Source: Curtobacterium sp. TC1 (GTDB lineage: Bacteria; Actinomycetota; Actinomycetes; Actinomycetales; Microbacteriaceae). From it: 64,000 nt of DNA. The notes under the pieces were generated by a model. That model was not told the origin of the DNA and searched no databases. It saw only the letters and a list, made by a program, of their open reading frames with translations. Location of the stretch: the NCBI RefSeq assembly GCF_019844075.1, contig NZ_CP081962.1, positions 1-64,000 of the forward strand, written 5' to 3'. Below, piece after piece: positions 8,255 to 16,420 of this stretch. Position 1 is the first letter of the stretch. Every line of letters begins with the position of its first letter. Made by a program: the position numbers and the translations under genes.

Positions 8255-8382
8255 TTAGAGCATCAGCGTCCGCAGCATCTCACGTGCGCCACTGAACGTG
8301 AGCCTGCCGTGGAGGTAGCGTTCGTTGTCGATGATGTATCCGTCCCCGGGTTCGAGCGGGAAAGTGAACGTCCGCTGACGAT
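8255..8382 (-). pseudogene. C-terminal remnant of a TauD-like Fe/2-oxoglutarate dioxygenase
   Basis: The last 42 codons of a TauD/clavaminate-synthase-like gene remain, ending at TAA 8255-8257. The stretch GDGYIIDNERYLHGRLTFSG contains the HGR motif in which the His is the distal iron ligand and the Arg binds 2-oxoglutarate. The 5' end is fused directly to a TetR fragment in another frame. The rest of the gene is gone, so this is a deletion scar. Confidence 0.65.
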
Positions 8383-8472
8383 CGCTTCGACGCTGATCGC
8401 GGTAGTGCCGGTGTCGTCGAACACCGCTTCGGCGGCATCGACGAGGTGCGTACGGGTGCTGCTGCGACGGCG
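8377..8472 (-). pseudogene. N-terminal remnant of a TetR-family regulator
   Basis: About 32 codons survive. They read RRRSSTRTHLVDAAEAVF followed by DDTGTTAISVEAIV, the start of helix 1 to the middle of the TetR HTH. Sequence then runs into the dioxygenase remnant at about 8377. The recognition helix and ligand domain are missing. It shows a deletion joined two formerly separate genes. Confidence 0.65.
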
Positions 8473-8518
8473 GACCGGACGCGGTACAGTCGGGGGAGGA
8501 GTGGTCGTAACCGTGACG

Positions 8519-8761
8519 CTACTGAGCCGCCTGCGCGTTCGCGGCGGCGAGCTAGTCGTAGGCGTGCTGCACGGGAGCGAGGGCCAGGTCAGCGACGATG
8601 TGCGAGGCGCTGACGACCTCAAGGACGGGCAGGTCCGTCATCGGCGCCAAGGCGTGCGCGAACAGCTGCAGCCGAGCCGGTCCGGTCCACGCTTCCTTCA
8701 CCGTGATGTCGGTGATCTCTGTCCGTACGAGGTTTGCTGCACGGAGGCCGGGTGAAGACAT
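8519..8761 (-). pseudogene. C-terminal remnant of an acetoacetate decarboxylase-like gene
   Basis: The frame from ATG 8761 reads EITDITVKEAWTGPARLQLF and then HALAPMTDLPVLEVVSASHI. These are strongly reminiscent of the C-terminal part of the acetoacetate decarboxylase family. Only about 80 of the usual ~250 residues remain. An in-frame TAG at 8552-8554 replaces the conserved Tyr codon of the H-x-Y-D-Y-L ending, and the frame then continues ten codons to the next stop. Both the missing N-terminal half with the catalytic Lys and the nonsense codon indicate loss of function. Confidence 0.7.
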
Positions 8762-8857
8762 AGTCGATCTCCGCTATGCGCGGTTACTCCCCCTTCCCCA
8801 CAAGACTGACCTCACCCACGACGGCGGCAGCGTCTCTGGCCTTCCGCGGCCGCGGAC

Positions 8858-11800
8858 TCAGGTAGCTGACGCCTGCTGTGTGGGCTTGAGTAGCCCCAGG
8901 AACGCGAGATCGTTCGCCGCCTTCGTGATGAAAGCGTGGTCGAGCGACGGGACCTCTGACGTTCCGAGTGGCCGGACCGACCGAACGGCCTTGGAGAATG
9001 CGTGGGATGGGATGAGCGAGCCGGCGTGTGGTTCTTCAGGTGCGGCGAACGCCTGCATCAGCGGCAGGACGGATCGGGCGCGGTCCTCGTCTGGTAGCTC
9101 TCCCAAGGCCTCGCGGAACCGGTTCGCCCACTCCGCGTAGTTCGGGACGCGCTCGATGGTGTGCCCGTCCTCACTGAGCCAGTCGATGAACGTGTCGAGC
9201 GATACACCGTCGTCATGGGGGTTCACGACGTTGAAGGTGTGGTACCCCGCGGTGAGCGAAGCGCCGATTTCGTTGATCGCAGCGGCCGTGAAATCGGCCG
9301 GCAGCCCGTCGTAGTGGGACGCCAGCCGCTCACCGTCTGGCCCACGCTTGACGAAGGACACGGGTGCGATCCCGGTGGTGAGCACACTCCAGATCAGTCG
9401 GGTGAACACGTCGGGGAGGTTCACCTGGCCTCGCCAGCGCGGATGCGCCAGGACCATGTCAGAGCGGAACACGGCCACGGGAACGCCGTGGCGGTCGTGC
9501 GCCTCGCGGAGCAGGACCTCGCTCGCCCACTTGCTCGCCCCGTATCCGTTGGCGTACTCGTCGCCGACGGACCACTCGGCGATTGTGGCGCGGATGTCGG
9601 CGTGCTCGTCGAGTGCGGACGGGGCTGGTCCTGTGGCAGCGTTTGGCCGTGCACCGCCAGCGACGGCGACGCTGGAGACGAAGGTGACGGGCACGCTGCC
9701 GGCGGCGACCGCCAGACTGACGACCTCGGCGGTGCCGATGACATTCGGACCGAACAGCGCCGTGTACGGGAGAACGTGATTCACCAGAGCAGCTGCGTGC
9801 GCGACGAGGTCCACTGTGGCGGCCAGGCCCTGCCACCGTTGCTCGTCGAGGCCAAGGTGATGCTCGCTGACGTCGCCGGCCAGCACCTCGAGCGAGTCCG
9901 ACAGTTCGGCGAAGCGTTCGGCGAACGCGGGGTCGGCCGCGAAGGCATCTTCGAGGCGGCGCCGGGCGTCGGCATCGTCGGTACCTCGCACGATGCACAC
10001 CAGCGTGCCGTCGATCTGAGCAAGGTGTTCGAGCCAGTCGAGGGCCATGAACCGGCCGAGGTAGCCGTTAGCACCGGTGAGTAGGACGGTGCGGGGCCGT
10101 GCCTGAGCCGTCGATGCTCGGGGGACCGGTTCAGGTGTGCCGCCGAGCATCCGGTCGAGAAGCAGGTCGCTGGCGCGGAGCGTGAGCACATCGGCACCGT
10201 GCACACGGGTCACAGTCGGACGGTCGTCGGAGGCGGAGCGCTCGACGAACGCGGCGACGGCGGCGAGGTCGTTCGTCGGATCAGTGAGGACGCCAACTGG
10301 CACCTCGGCGTCGAACACGTCCTCGAGGATCCCGGAGAACGTCAGCGCGGATAGCGAGTCCCCACCGAGGTCTGAGAACCGGGACGCCGCGGCGGTCGCC
10401 GGAGACACGTCGGCGCCGAGAAACTCGCGCGCCGCGCGCACCACGATATCGACCGTCGCTTCTTCGTCGACGCGTTCGCGCAGGGCGGCCACCAGCGTGC
10501 CGTTCTGCTGCGTGGCGACGGCGTCGTAGAGGGCGGCGAAGCGCTCACCGTACCGCTCCATGATGCGCGGGCGCAGGAGCTTACGGGCGTCGGACAACAG
10601 CCCGTTCTCGACAGTGAACGGCTGCGATTCAATAATCACGCCGCGGGGCACCTCATAGGGCGCGAGGCCATGCTCGCGTGCGGTGCGTTGGAGGCCGGTA
10701 AGGACATCGCGCTCTGAGACCCCCGCGGCCGCCGGCACGACGACCGCGACGAGGAACGCGTGCCGACTATCGCCGTGCAGTGCGATCTGGTGCACCTCAG
10801 GCGTCCCGCCGTATGTCCCCTCGAGCGGCGCCACCGCAACGAACTCGCCCTGCGACAGCTTGATGACGTTGTTCCGACGGTCTACGTACGCATAGGTGTC
10901 GAGTCCGATCTGCGCCATGACGTCACCGGTTCGGTAGAAACCTTCCTCGTCGAAGACCGCGGCGGTGACGTCCGGCCGGTGGAAGTACCCCGCGATGACG
11001 GCAGTGCTCTTCACCAGCAGTTCGCCCCGCGGATACGGACGGTCGGTGATGCGGTACCCGAGCTCGGGCACGTCGACGAGCTTGTGTTCCGTGACAGGCG
11101 GCTGCTGGACGACCCCATTGCGGAGAATGTTGCCCGCTTCAGTCGACCCGTACAGATCGTGCAGCGTCGTTCCGAGACACTCCTCGAGGTAGGTGCGGAG
11201 CTCCTGCATCAGCGGGGCGCTGGTGCAGATGGCCTGACCGATCCGTCCTCCAAGCGCACGCACCCGGAGGTCCGCCTGGACCGCGGCGCGGACCGCTGCT
11301 CGGTCCGCGCCGCCGGCGGCGACCCTTCGTTCTTCCTCACGGTCGCCCTCCTGCCGGACCATCTCCGCGACGCGCGGCACGAAGACGAACTCAGTTGGAG
11401 TGAAGGCTCGGAGGTCGTCGAAGAGCCTCGACAGGTCCGTCGAGGTCGCGATCGCGACCGTCCCACCACGGCCGAGCGTCCCGAACAGAGCCGCTCGGCC
11501 GGTGAGGTGGCTCATCGGGAGGTACGCGTACCCGACGAGGCTGGTGTCTCCAAAGTCGGAGCTCGAAGATGCGTCAGCGTCTACGGCAGGGTCGGGCTGG
11601 AACGCATGCCACAGCCGCTCGACCATGGAGCGCGTGTACATCGCGCCCTTTGGGGTGCCTGTGCTGCCGGACGTGTAGAGCAGCAGCGCCAGGGGGTCCT
11701 CACCGGGTGCAGGGTGCCACGGGCTGAGCCGCGGCAAGCCGACGCCGCGAGCGACGAGCTGGTCGAGTGTCACGTCGGCGTCGGCGTCGGCGCCGGCGTC

Positions 11801-12199
11801 GAGCAGTATCGTCCGAACGCCTTCTCCTGATGTCTCCGCAACCGTCACCGCCGTCGCGAGCTGCTCGGAAGTGGCAGCAATCCAGACCGGCACTGTCTCG
11901 TCGACGATCGCGTGCAGGGTGTCGACGGATGCGCTCACCTGCAGCGGGACGCTCACCGCGCCGAGGATCCACGACGCAAGGTCGAGCGTGACGAGGTCAG
12001 CGCTCACAGCGCCGAGCACCGCGATTCTGTCGCCGGCACGCACGGTTTCACCAAGCGCTGCTGCCAGGGCGCTTGCCCGACCCCACAATTCCCGGAAGCT
12101 CGTGTCCGTGATGCCTACTCCGGAGCACTGCCGCAGTGCCGGACGGTCGGCGTACCGTTCGAACAACTTATCGATCGACGTGTCGTTCTGCAGCCCCAT
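8858..12199 (-). CDS. car: carboxylic acid reductase (A-T-R enzyme)
   Basis: The 1113-residue multidomain enzyme reduces carboxylic acids to aldehydes using ATP and NADPH. The adenylation domain has the P-loop YTSGSTGTPKGA (about 173), YGSTEAG, and YRTGD followed by DRRNNVIKLSQGEFVA. The carrier domain has LGGDSLSAL, with the phosphopantetheine Ser near 615. The reductase domain has a Rossmann GANGYLG (about 710) and the short-chain dehydrogenase YGASK (about 890). The length matches Nocardia/Mycobacterium CAR. I chose ATG 12199 because GAGAGG lies 9 bp upstream; the frame runs on to 12595 through the upstream gene. The PPTase needed to activate it is encoded 49 bp upstream. Confidence 0.93.
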   Translation of the reverse strand: MGLQNDTSIDKLFERYADRPALRQCSGVGITDTSFRELWGRASALAAALGETVRAGDRIAVLGAVSADLVTLDLASWILGAVSVPLQVSASVDTLHAIVDETVPVWIAATSEQLATAVTVAETSGEGVRTILLDAGADADADVTLDQLVARGVGLPRLSPWHPAPGEDPLALLLYTSGSTGTPKGAMYTRSMVERLWHAFQPDPAVDADASSSSDFGDTSLVGYAYLPMSHLTGRAALFGTLGRGGTVAIATSTDLSRLFDDLRAFTPTEFVFVPRVAEMVRQEGDREEERRVAAGGADRAAVRAAVQADLRVRALGGRIGQAICTSAPLMQELRTYLEECLGTTLHDLYGSTEAGNILRNGVVQQPPVTEHKLVDVPELGYRITDRPYPRGELLVKSTAVIAGYFHRPDVTAAVFDEEGFYRTGDVMAQIGLDTYAYVDRRNNVIKLSQGEFVAVAPLEGTYGGTPEVHQIALHGDSRHAFLVAVVVPAAAGVSERDVLTGLQRTAREHGLAPYEVPRGVIIESQPFTVENGLLSDARKLLRPRIMERYGERFAALYDAVATQQNGTLVAALRERVDEEATVDIVVRAAREFLGADVSPATAAASRFSDLGGDSLSALTFSGILEDVFDAEVPVGVLTDPTNDLAAVAAFVERSASDDRPTVTRVHGADVLTLRASDLLLDRMLGGTPEPVPRASTAQARPRTVLLTGANGYLGRFMALDWLEHLAQIDGTLVCIVRGTDDADARRRLEDAFAADPAFAERFAELSDSLEVLAGDVSEHHLGLDEQRWQGLAATVDLVAHAAALVNHVLPYTALFGPNVIGTAEVVSLAVAAGSVPVTFVSSVAVAGGARPNAATGPAPSALDEHADIRATIAEWSVGDEYANGYGASKWASEVLLREAHDRHGVPVAVFRSDMVLAHPRWRGQVNLPDVFTRLIWSVLTTGIAPVSFVKRGPDGERLASHYDGLPADFTAAAINEIGASLTAGYHTFNVVNPHDDGVSLDTFIDWLSEDGHTIERVPNYAEWANRFREALGELPDEDRARSVLPLMQAFAAPEEPHAGSLIPSHAFSKAVRSVRPLGTSEVPSLDHAFITKAANDLAFLGLLKPTQQASAT

Positions 12200-12248
12200 G
12201 GTCTTTGTCCTCTCGTTGTTCGTTCCGCCGCGTCCATGTGCTCCGGCT

Positions 12249-12908
12249 TCAGTGCTCGTCGAGCGTGATGCCTGCCAGCGCCATGCCTCCATCCACCGAC
12301 CACCTGCCGGTTCCAGCGAACCTCGGGCCCCGGCGTGCACTGGCGATGAACGAACCGTCTGGGCAAACTGTGATGTTTGCGCCGTCGATGCCGTACCAGC
12401 CTCCGTGGGCCGACGTCCGTGCTTTCGCAACAGCCTCAGCGGTCGCGAGGAGCACGCTGTCCGAACTCTGAATCCCGCGTCGCCGGAGCGCTTCGAGGCT
12501 CGAGGCGACGGACGCACTACCGACGTCCACCACGCGTTCGAGCACGCCATCGGGCAAGGGGCAGGCGGGCGTCGCATCGATGCCGATCCCAGCAAACTCG
12601 TCGCGTCGCCCTACGGCGCATGCGCGGAGGCCGATGGAGTGCGTGATGGTCCCGACGAACCCTGCCGGCCACACCGGCGCCCCGCTCCGTGTACAGGGGA
12701 TCGACGCCCCCCAAACGCCAATGGCAGCAAGGGCCCGCCGCCCGAGCACACGTCCGGTCACGAACTCGGCGCGCCGCTTCGGCAGCGCCGTCGCGATGGC
12801 GTCACGCTCGTCATCCGAGAGGGACCCGTCCAAGTCATGTTCGGCAGTCACGAGAATCACCGAAGCAGGAAGGAGAGCCGCCCAGGAGGACCGCGCTCGA
12901 AGTTGCAT
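12249..12908 (-). CDS. 4'-phosphopantetheinyl transferase (EntD/Npt type)
   Basis: The 219-residue protein transfers the 4'-phosphopantetheine arm from CoA to carrier domains, here presumably that of the adjacent CAR. Family features in order are RAEFVTGRVLGRRAL, GTITHSIGLRACAVG, GIGIDATPACPLPDGVLERV (Mg-binding Asp) and AEAVAKAR. The last is a weakened form of the usual KEAxYKxW motif, with the second Lys kept but the first Lys and the Trp missing. Activity is therefore plausible but not certain. Together with car it forms a self-contained minus-strand operon. Confidence 0.85.
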   Translation of the reverse strand: MQLRARSSWAALLPASVILVTAEHDLDGSLSDDERDAIATALPKRRAEFVTGRVLGRRALAAIGVWGASIPCTRSGAPVWPAGFVGTITHSIGLRACAVGRRDEFAGIGIDATPACPLPDGVLERVVDVGSASVASSLEALRRRGIQSSDSVLLATAEAVAKARTSAHGGWYGIDGANITVCPDGSFIASARRGPRFAGTGRWSVDGGMALAGITLDEH

Positions 12909-13209
12909 GATGCAATCAGACGCCTCTTCGCTCGGAGTTTCCCGAGTCCTCTCGGCTCAGAACGGGCACCGTCTGTCAAGACATTCACTCGTTGGCCTTC
13001 GTGGCTTGCCGCGGCCGCAGCGCGCGGTCCGCTGAGATCAATAGGTTCATGGACCCGAGGGCGGTGTCCGCAAGCGCAGCGGGACGGAGTGCCGATCGCG
13101 GAGGGCATGGCACCAAAAGTTCGGACCGCTGGGTCGCTCGAGCGAACCATTCCACGGGCTCCTCGGCTAGCACTAGGCAAGGGCCCCTGAGCTCTTCTTT
13201 GCCCCAAGC

Positions 13210-13445
13210 CGCGCTCGCGAGGACGAGGGCGTCCCTGCCCTCCCCGGCCGATCACCCGAATCACGGCAGGACGAGATACGGGGCACAGGACAGGAAGGGA
13301 ACGTCGACGCATAACGGACGCCAGGTAGGCGCTTCCTCCCCATGGGCTGAACCTGTCGCTCAGCCGCTCGCGGATTCGGGTTCCGATGTCATGCACAGCA
13401 TGCGCCCGCACCGATAGAGCAAACGACAGATCATCCGAAACCAGG
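13210..13445. repeat. duplicated ~235-bp element, copy A
   Basis: It aligns with 14187-14428 at roughly three quarters identity by eye. Best conserved blocks are GTCCCTGC, CCCGAATC, GGACAGGAAGG, GTCGACG, GGCGCTTCCTCCCC, GCGGATTCGGGTTCCG and CCGATAGAGCA. GGAAG and CTTCC arms bracket the middle. No clear protein frame explains the conservation; a structured RNA or mobile remnant is possible. Confidence 0.6.
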
Positions 13446-13480
13446 ACCGCCCACGACGCCGGCCGGGCGCACTTGCCTGA

Positions 13481-13693
13481 CGCGTCATCCCTGGCTACGT
13501 CTACCCGAACATCTATGCCGACCACACTGGAAGCCTCACCTTCTTTGCCCAACCCGACACGCGGTTCAGCAGCATGAGCACCGCGCTGGTGCTATTCACC
13601 GTCGGAGTAGCGGCGCGAAGCATTAGCCCGCGGCGGTCACTCCTGCGAATCACCACCAGGTCGGCGCAGATCACGCCAAACCGGGAAAGCTGA
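13481..13693 (+). pseudogene. possible C-terminal fragment of an unidentified protein
   Basis: A 70-codon open stretch without an early start codon reads VYPNIYADHTGSLTFFAQPD and then SSMSTALVLFTVGVAA, ending in TGA at 13691. Codon third positions are strongly G/C and the residue composition is protein-like, unlike the overlapping frames. It may be the 3' end of a gene truncated on its left. No family is recognised. Confidence 0.35.
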
Positions 13694-14164
13694 CCAGGTA
13701 CGAACGTCGCTGAACGAGACGCTCGTTTGCAGCGTCTGCGCCGCCTTGTCGAATCGTGCTCAACGGGATGTACATCTGGGCGTTCGCCTCGTACCGTGAG
13801 TAAGGAGTTCCGTTTCGGGGCTCTCACGGGCGGCGGGGACGCTCGACACCGAGCGGCCCCGCCGTTTCGCCGTCTGCAGGGGGCGCTCCCGAGGGTCAAC
13901 CGCCTCCGTGGTAGCGGCATCTGGGAGACCTCTGACCGAATGCCCGGGCAGACGCCCGACCACGCGCCGGACGTCAACGCTTCCTGCCACTTTCGGCGCC
14001 GCGGGGTGCTGCGCACTTCCAATCGGTTGTGGCGTCGGTGTCGAAGATTGTTTGTAAGCGTCAGGGTGGTCCCGTTCCGCGGCTCTTCGGGTGAGTGTGT
14101 GGGACGGGCCATCACTGATGCGTTGCGTCCTGTTGCGTGTGGACGGCATGGGGTGCGGTCGTGC

Positions 14165-14196
14165 GCGAGCCGGGCGGGGTGAGTTGCCCGGCTCGC
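14165..14196. terminator. hairpin, possible terminator
   Basis: A perfect 11-bp stem (GCGAGCCGGGC / GCCCGGCTCGC) with a 10-nt loop lies immediately before copy B of the duplicated element. It lacks a T run. Confidence 0.45.
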
Positions 14197-14428
14197 GGGG
14201 ACGTGCACGTCCCTGCTCGTCCGGCCATTGACCCGAATCGTGGCTGGACGAGTTGTGGGGGTGAAATCGGACAGGAAGGAAGCGTCGACGTGCAATTGAC
14301 GTGAGGGTGGCGCTTCCTCCCCGTGGGCTGGGGATGTCCCCGCCGCTTGCGGATTCGGGTTCCGCTATCACGCTCAGTATGTGCCTGCTGCGGACCTACC
14401 GATAGAGCACGTGACGGATCCGGGTGTT
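14187..14428. repeat. duplicated ~235-bp element, copy B
   Basis: Second copy of the element at 13210-13445, in the same orientation. The AGGAAG...CGCTTCCT arms and the GCGGATTCGGGTTCCG and CCGATAGAGCA blocks are kept, while the spacer between blocks has diverged. Confidence 0.6.
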
Positions 14429-14825
14429 TTCGATGCTGGTCATGGCGGTGCGCTCTGAGCAGCGGGCCGACTGTCGACGAGCTCGCTGATGCGCGGCGGA
14501 CCACTGCCGCGGGCTCAGCCGAGTTGATCGGGTGCAACCGGGTGCAACCGGATGCAACGTTGCGGATGAAGACATCGGGTCGCCCGACAGATGGAGAGTA
14601 TGTCGACCGGTGGCGCTGCCCCGATCGAGTGGTGGAGCGGGCAGGCAGAGACCGTTGCGTGGGTGTGGTTGCTGTGCGGCACCGTGTGGAGGTCCCAGTG
14701 ACCTCATCGCCGGTTCGGGTTGCTGGGTCTCGGTGGTGGTGCGTAGCGTGGTTGCCGCGTTCGGGAACGTCCCCCCTCGAAACCGGGCGCGCGTGGTTCG
14801 AGCAGCCCCAGCCCGCTCGAGCTGC

Positions 14826-14865
14826 AGCGGCCCCGGTCTGGTTCCCCCCAGAGACCGGGGCCGCT
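14826..14865. terminator. strong GC-rich hairpin terminator
   Basis: A perfect 14-bp stem (AGCGGCCCCGGTCT / AGACCGGGGCCGCT) encloses a 12-nt loop containing CCCCCC. A closely similar hairpin lies at 62659-62698. Confidence 0.75.
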
Positions 14866-15093
14866 TCACATTCGCCGGTTTCTGCGCGTCGGCGAGCTCG
14901 TCGAGGACGTCGGGTCTGGCCGCGGGCGGCTTGATCTGGCGGAGGGCACCGGCAATCCGGCGGGCGCTCGTTGAAGCTTCCAAGTTGGCGGATTCGTTAG
15001 GTGCCCGGTAGGTAGCCCAGTGTGGCGATTGCTGGGCCGCAGTTCACCATCTGTGTAGACACCCTGATCAGCACCGGCCCTACGAGAAAAGAT

Positions 15094-15128
15094 GCGGCCG
15101 GGACCAATCCCTACTTGGTCCCGGCCGC
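15094..15128. terminator. hairpin terminator
   Basis: A perfect 14-bp stem (GCGGCCGGGACCAA / TTGGTCCCGGCCGC) with a 7-nt loop, downstream of the PRC-barrel gene on the minus strand. Confidence 0.75.
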
Positions 15129-15168
15129 CCCCATCACTCCCTCATGCACGATTCCCGGGAAGGAACCG

Positions 15169-15232
15169 GCACCACCATCAGTACCACGGTGGTGGCTCTT
15201 CGTTGGAGAGCCGCCACCAGTGTTGGTGGTGC
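15169..15232 (-). terminator. two-part hairpin directly after the PRC-barrel gene
   Basis: An outer 9-bp arm (GCACCACCA / TGGTGGTGC) encloses an inner 12-bp stem (GGTGGTGGCTCT / AGAGCCGCCACC, with one mismatch) 8 bp after the stop of the minus-strand PRC gene. It likely ends that transcript. Confidence 0.7.
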
Positions 15233-15240
15233 GCGGGGAG

Positions 15241-16005
15241 TTAGCGGTGTTTTGTGTCGTCTTCGTCGATTTCGATCTCTTCGTGGGAGACGTCCTCGGT
15301 GACTTGCTGCTGTTCGGTGACGGTCTCCTTGCCGATGTGGACCCGCTCGACGGGGATGGTTTCCTTGTCGACGACGACGCGCTCTTCGTGCAGGGTCACT
15401 TCGTGTTCGTCTTCGGACAGTGCGGGCCTGTCGGTCGCTGATCCGACGTTGGTTTCGGTGATGGGCTCGGTCACGACGCGGAGCTCTTCATGCTGTACCG
15501 GGACGGTGACGGTCTGCTGCTCGGTGACGATGTGTTTGCGGAGGCGGGCCCGGCCGGTCTGCACATTCTGAGTGCCGACGTTGAGGCGTTCCTCGGATCG
15601 GGTGACCGCGTCGTCAGCGTGGGTGATGTCGTGGTTGGGTGCGTGTGTGGTTTGGGTGTTGTCGGCTGCAGCATTTGTCGGAGCACCTGTGGTGGCGGTC
15701 AGGCCGTAGTAGTCCCAGATGCGCTCCTGCTCGTCCTCGGACAGGTCGCCGTCAGCGTCAATGCGAGGGGCGTCCTTGATCCTGTCTTTGTCGTAGCCGA
15801 CGCGGAGTTCGTCTCCGGCGTACGTGGCGTCCTGCAGCGGCACGAAGGACTCGGAAGTTCCGAACAGCCCAGTCGCCACGGACACGAACAGGGGCAGCCC
15901 GTTTTCGTTGTTGAGGTAGACCTGCTTTACGGTGCCGACTTTGGCGCCGTGTGGGTCAACGACCTTGACGTCGAAGAGTCTGTTGGCAGTTGCGTTGTCG
16001 ATCAT
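15241..16005 (-). CDS. PRC-barrel and YsnF/DUF2382 stress protein
   Basis: The 254-residue protein has an N-terminal PRC-barrel domain (about 8-90, with RLFDVKVVDPHGAKVGTVKQ). A short linker follows, then a C-terminal YsnF/AvaK-type DUF2382 domain (about 145-250) rich in Glu, Thr and Val (VTVPVQHEELRV, VDKETIPVERV, GKETVTEQQ). Such proteins are common in Microbacteriaceae as general-stress components, but no biochemical activity is known. ATG 16005 is preceded by AAGGAG at 6 bp. The frame is open further upstream, but that sequence is not part of the family. Confidence 0.87.
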   Translation of the reverse strand: MIDNATANRLFDVKVVDPHGAKVGTVKQVYLNNENGLPLFVSVATGLFGTSESFVPLQDATYAGDELRVGYDKDRIKDAPRIDADGDLSEDEQERIWDYYGLTATTGAPTNAAADNTQTTHAPNHDITHADDAVTRSEERLNVGTQNVQTGRARLRKHIVTEQQTVTVPVQHEELRVVTEPITETNVGSATDRPALSEDEHEVTLHEERVVVDKETIPVERVHIGKETVTEQQQVTEDVSHEEIEIDEDDTKHR

Positions 16006-16057
16006 GGTGTCTCCTTCAGAGCGGTCATTCCTGTTGTGGTGATGGTGTGTGTTGACG

Positions 16058-16245
16058 TCAGCGGCCGAGGCCGACACGGTCAACCTTGCGGTGATAACGC
16101 ATCCCGGCGAGGCCGCCAAAAATCGCGCCGTCGAGGCTGACGACTGCGACGATGGCGAGGGTCACGATGCCGGTCGCGGTCAGGGCGCCCTCATCGATCG
16201 GGATCCTCGGGAAGCTATTCAGCTGACCAAGTGCGTACCGTGATG
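16058..16245 (-). pseudogene. C-terminal fragment of a small membrane protein
   Basis: An open frame without a start codon reads IDEGALTATGIVTLAIVAVV and then GGLAGMRYHRKVDRVGLGR, ending at 16058. It contains one hydrophobic segment and a short basic tail (RYHRKVDR). The missing 5' end suggests truncation; the parent was probably a neighbour of the PRC-barrel gene. Confidence 0.45.
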
Positions 16246-16282
16246 GTCTGCGTCAGGACCATTCCGCCTACCCGTGGCTTCG

Positions 16283-16400
16283 GGCGCCGTAGCTCGAGCA
16301 GCCCCCCAATTCAATTGAGCTGCAGCCGACCCTGTCCCTGCGCGTCGGCGAGCTCTTCGAGCACGGCGGATATCGGCGGATCGCCGGCGGCGGCCTATTC
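16283..16400. repeat. segment related to 14800-14930
   Basis: Both segments contain CGAGCAGCCCC, then GAGCTGCAG, then CTGCGCGTCGGCGAGCTC and TCGAG in the same order. The 14.8-kb segment carries the extra hairpin between the second and third blocks. On the minus strand both encode a similar short stretch (V-L-E/D-ELADAQ), so this may be the shared 3' end of related small genes. Confidence 0.45.
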
Positions 16401-16420
16401 CTATCTGAGTTGGCCGACGG

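Larger units (their letters stand above)
12909..15168. other. long tract with little recognisable coding sequence
   Basis: This 2.26-kb tract contains no convincing intact gene. The open frames are Arg/Pro-rich antisense-type frames. It holds a duplicated ~235-bp element, a possible gene fragment at 13481-13693, a 14165-14196 hairpin, a GTGCAACC tandem repeat with a GCAACGTTGC palindrome near 14532-14563, and hairpin terminators. It looks like accumulated intergenic debris between two accessory blocks. Confidence 0.6.

Noticed and set aside
8858..12595. 1245-residue version of the carboxylic acid reductase
   Set aside because: The first 132 residues run through the PPTase gene in another frame and do not resemble CAR; ATG 12199 has a good ribosome binding site.
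13512..14295. 260-residue minus-strand frame as a gene
   Set aside because: Arg/Pro/Thr-rich without domains, crosses a repeat and a hairpin, and lacks a ribosome binding site.
13210..14428. c-di-AMP (ydaO-type) riboswitch
   Set aside because: The CCCGAATCC word on the minus strand is reminiscent, but the order of other conserved blocks does not match and no target gene follows. Only a covariance-model search could revive this.
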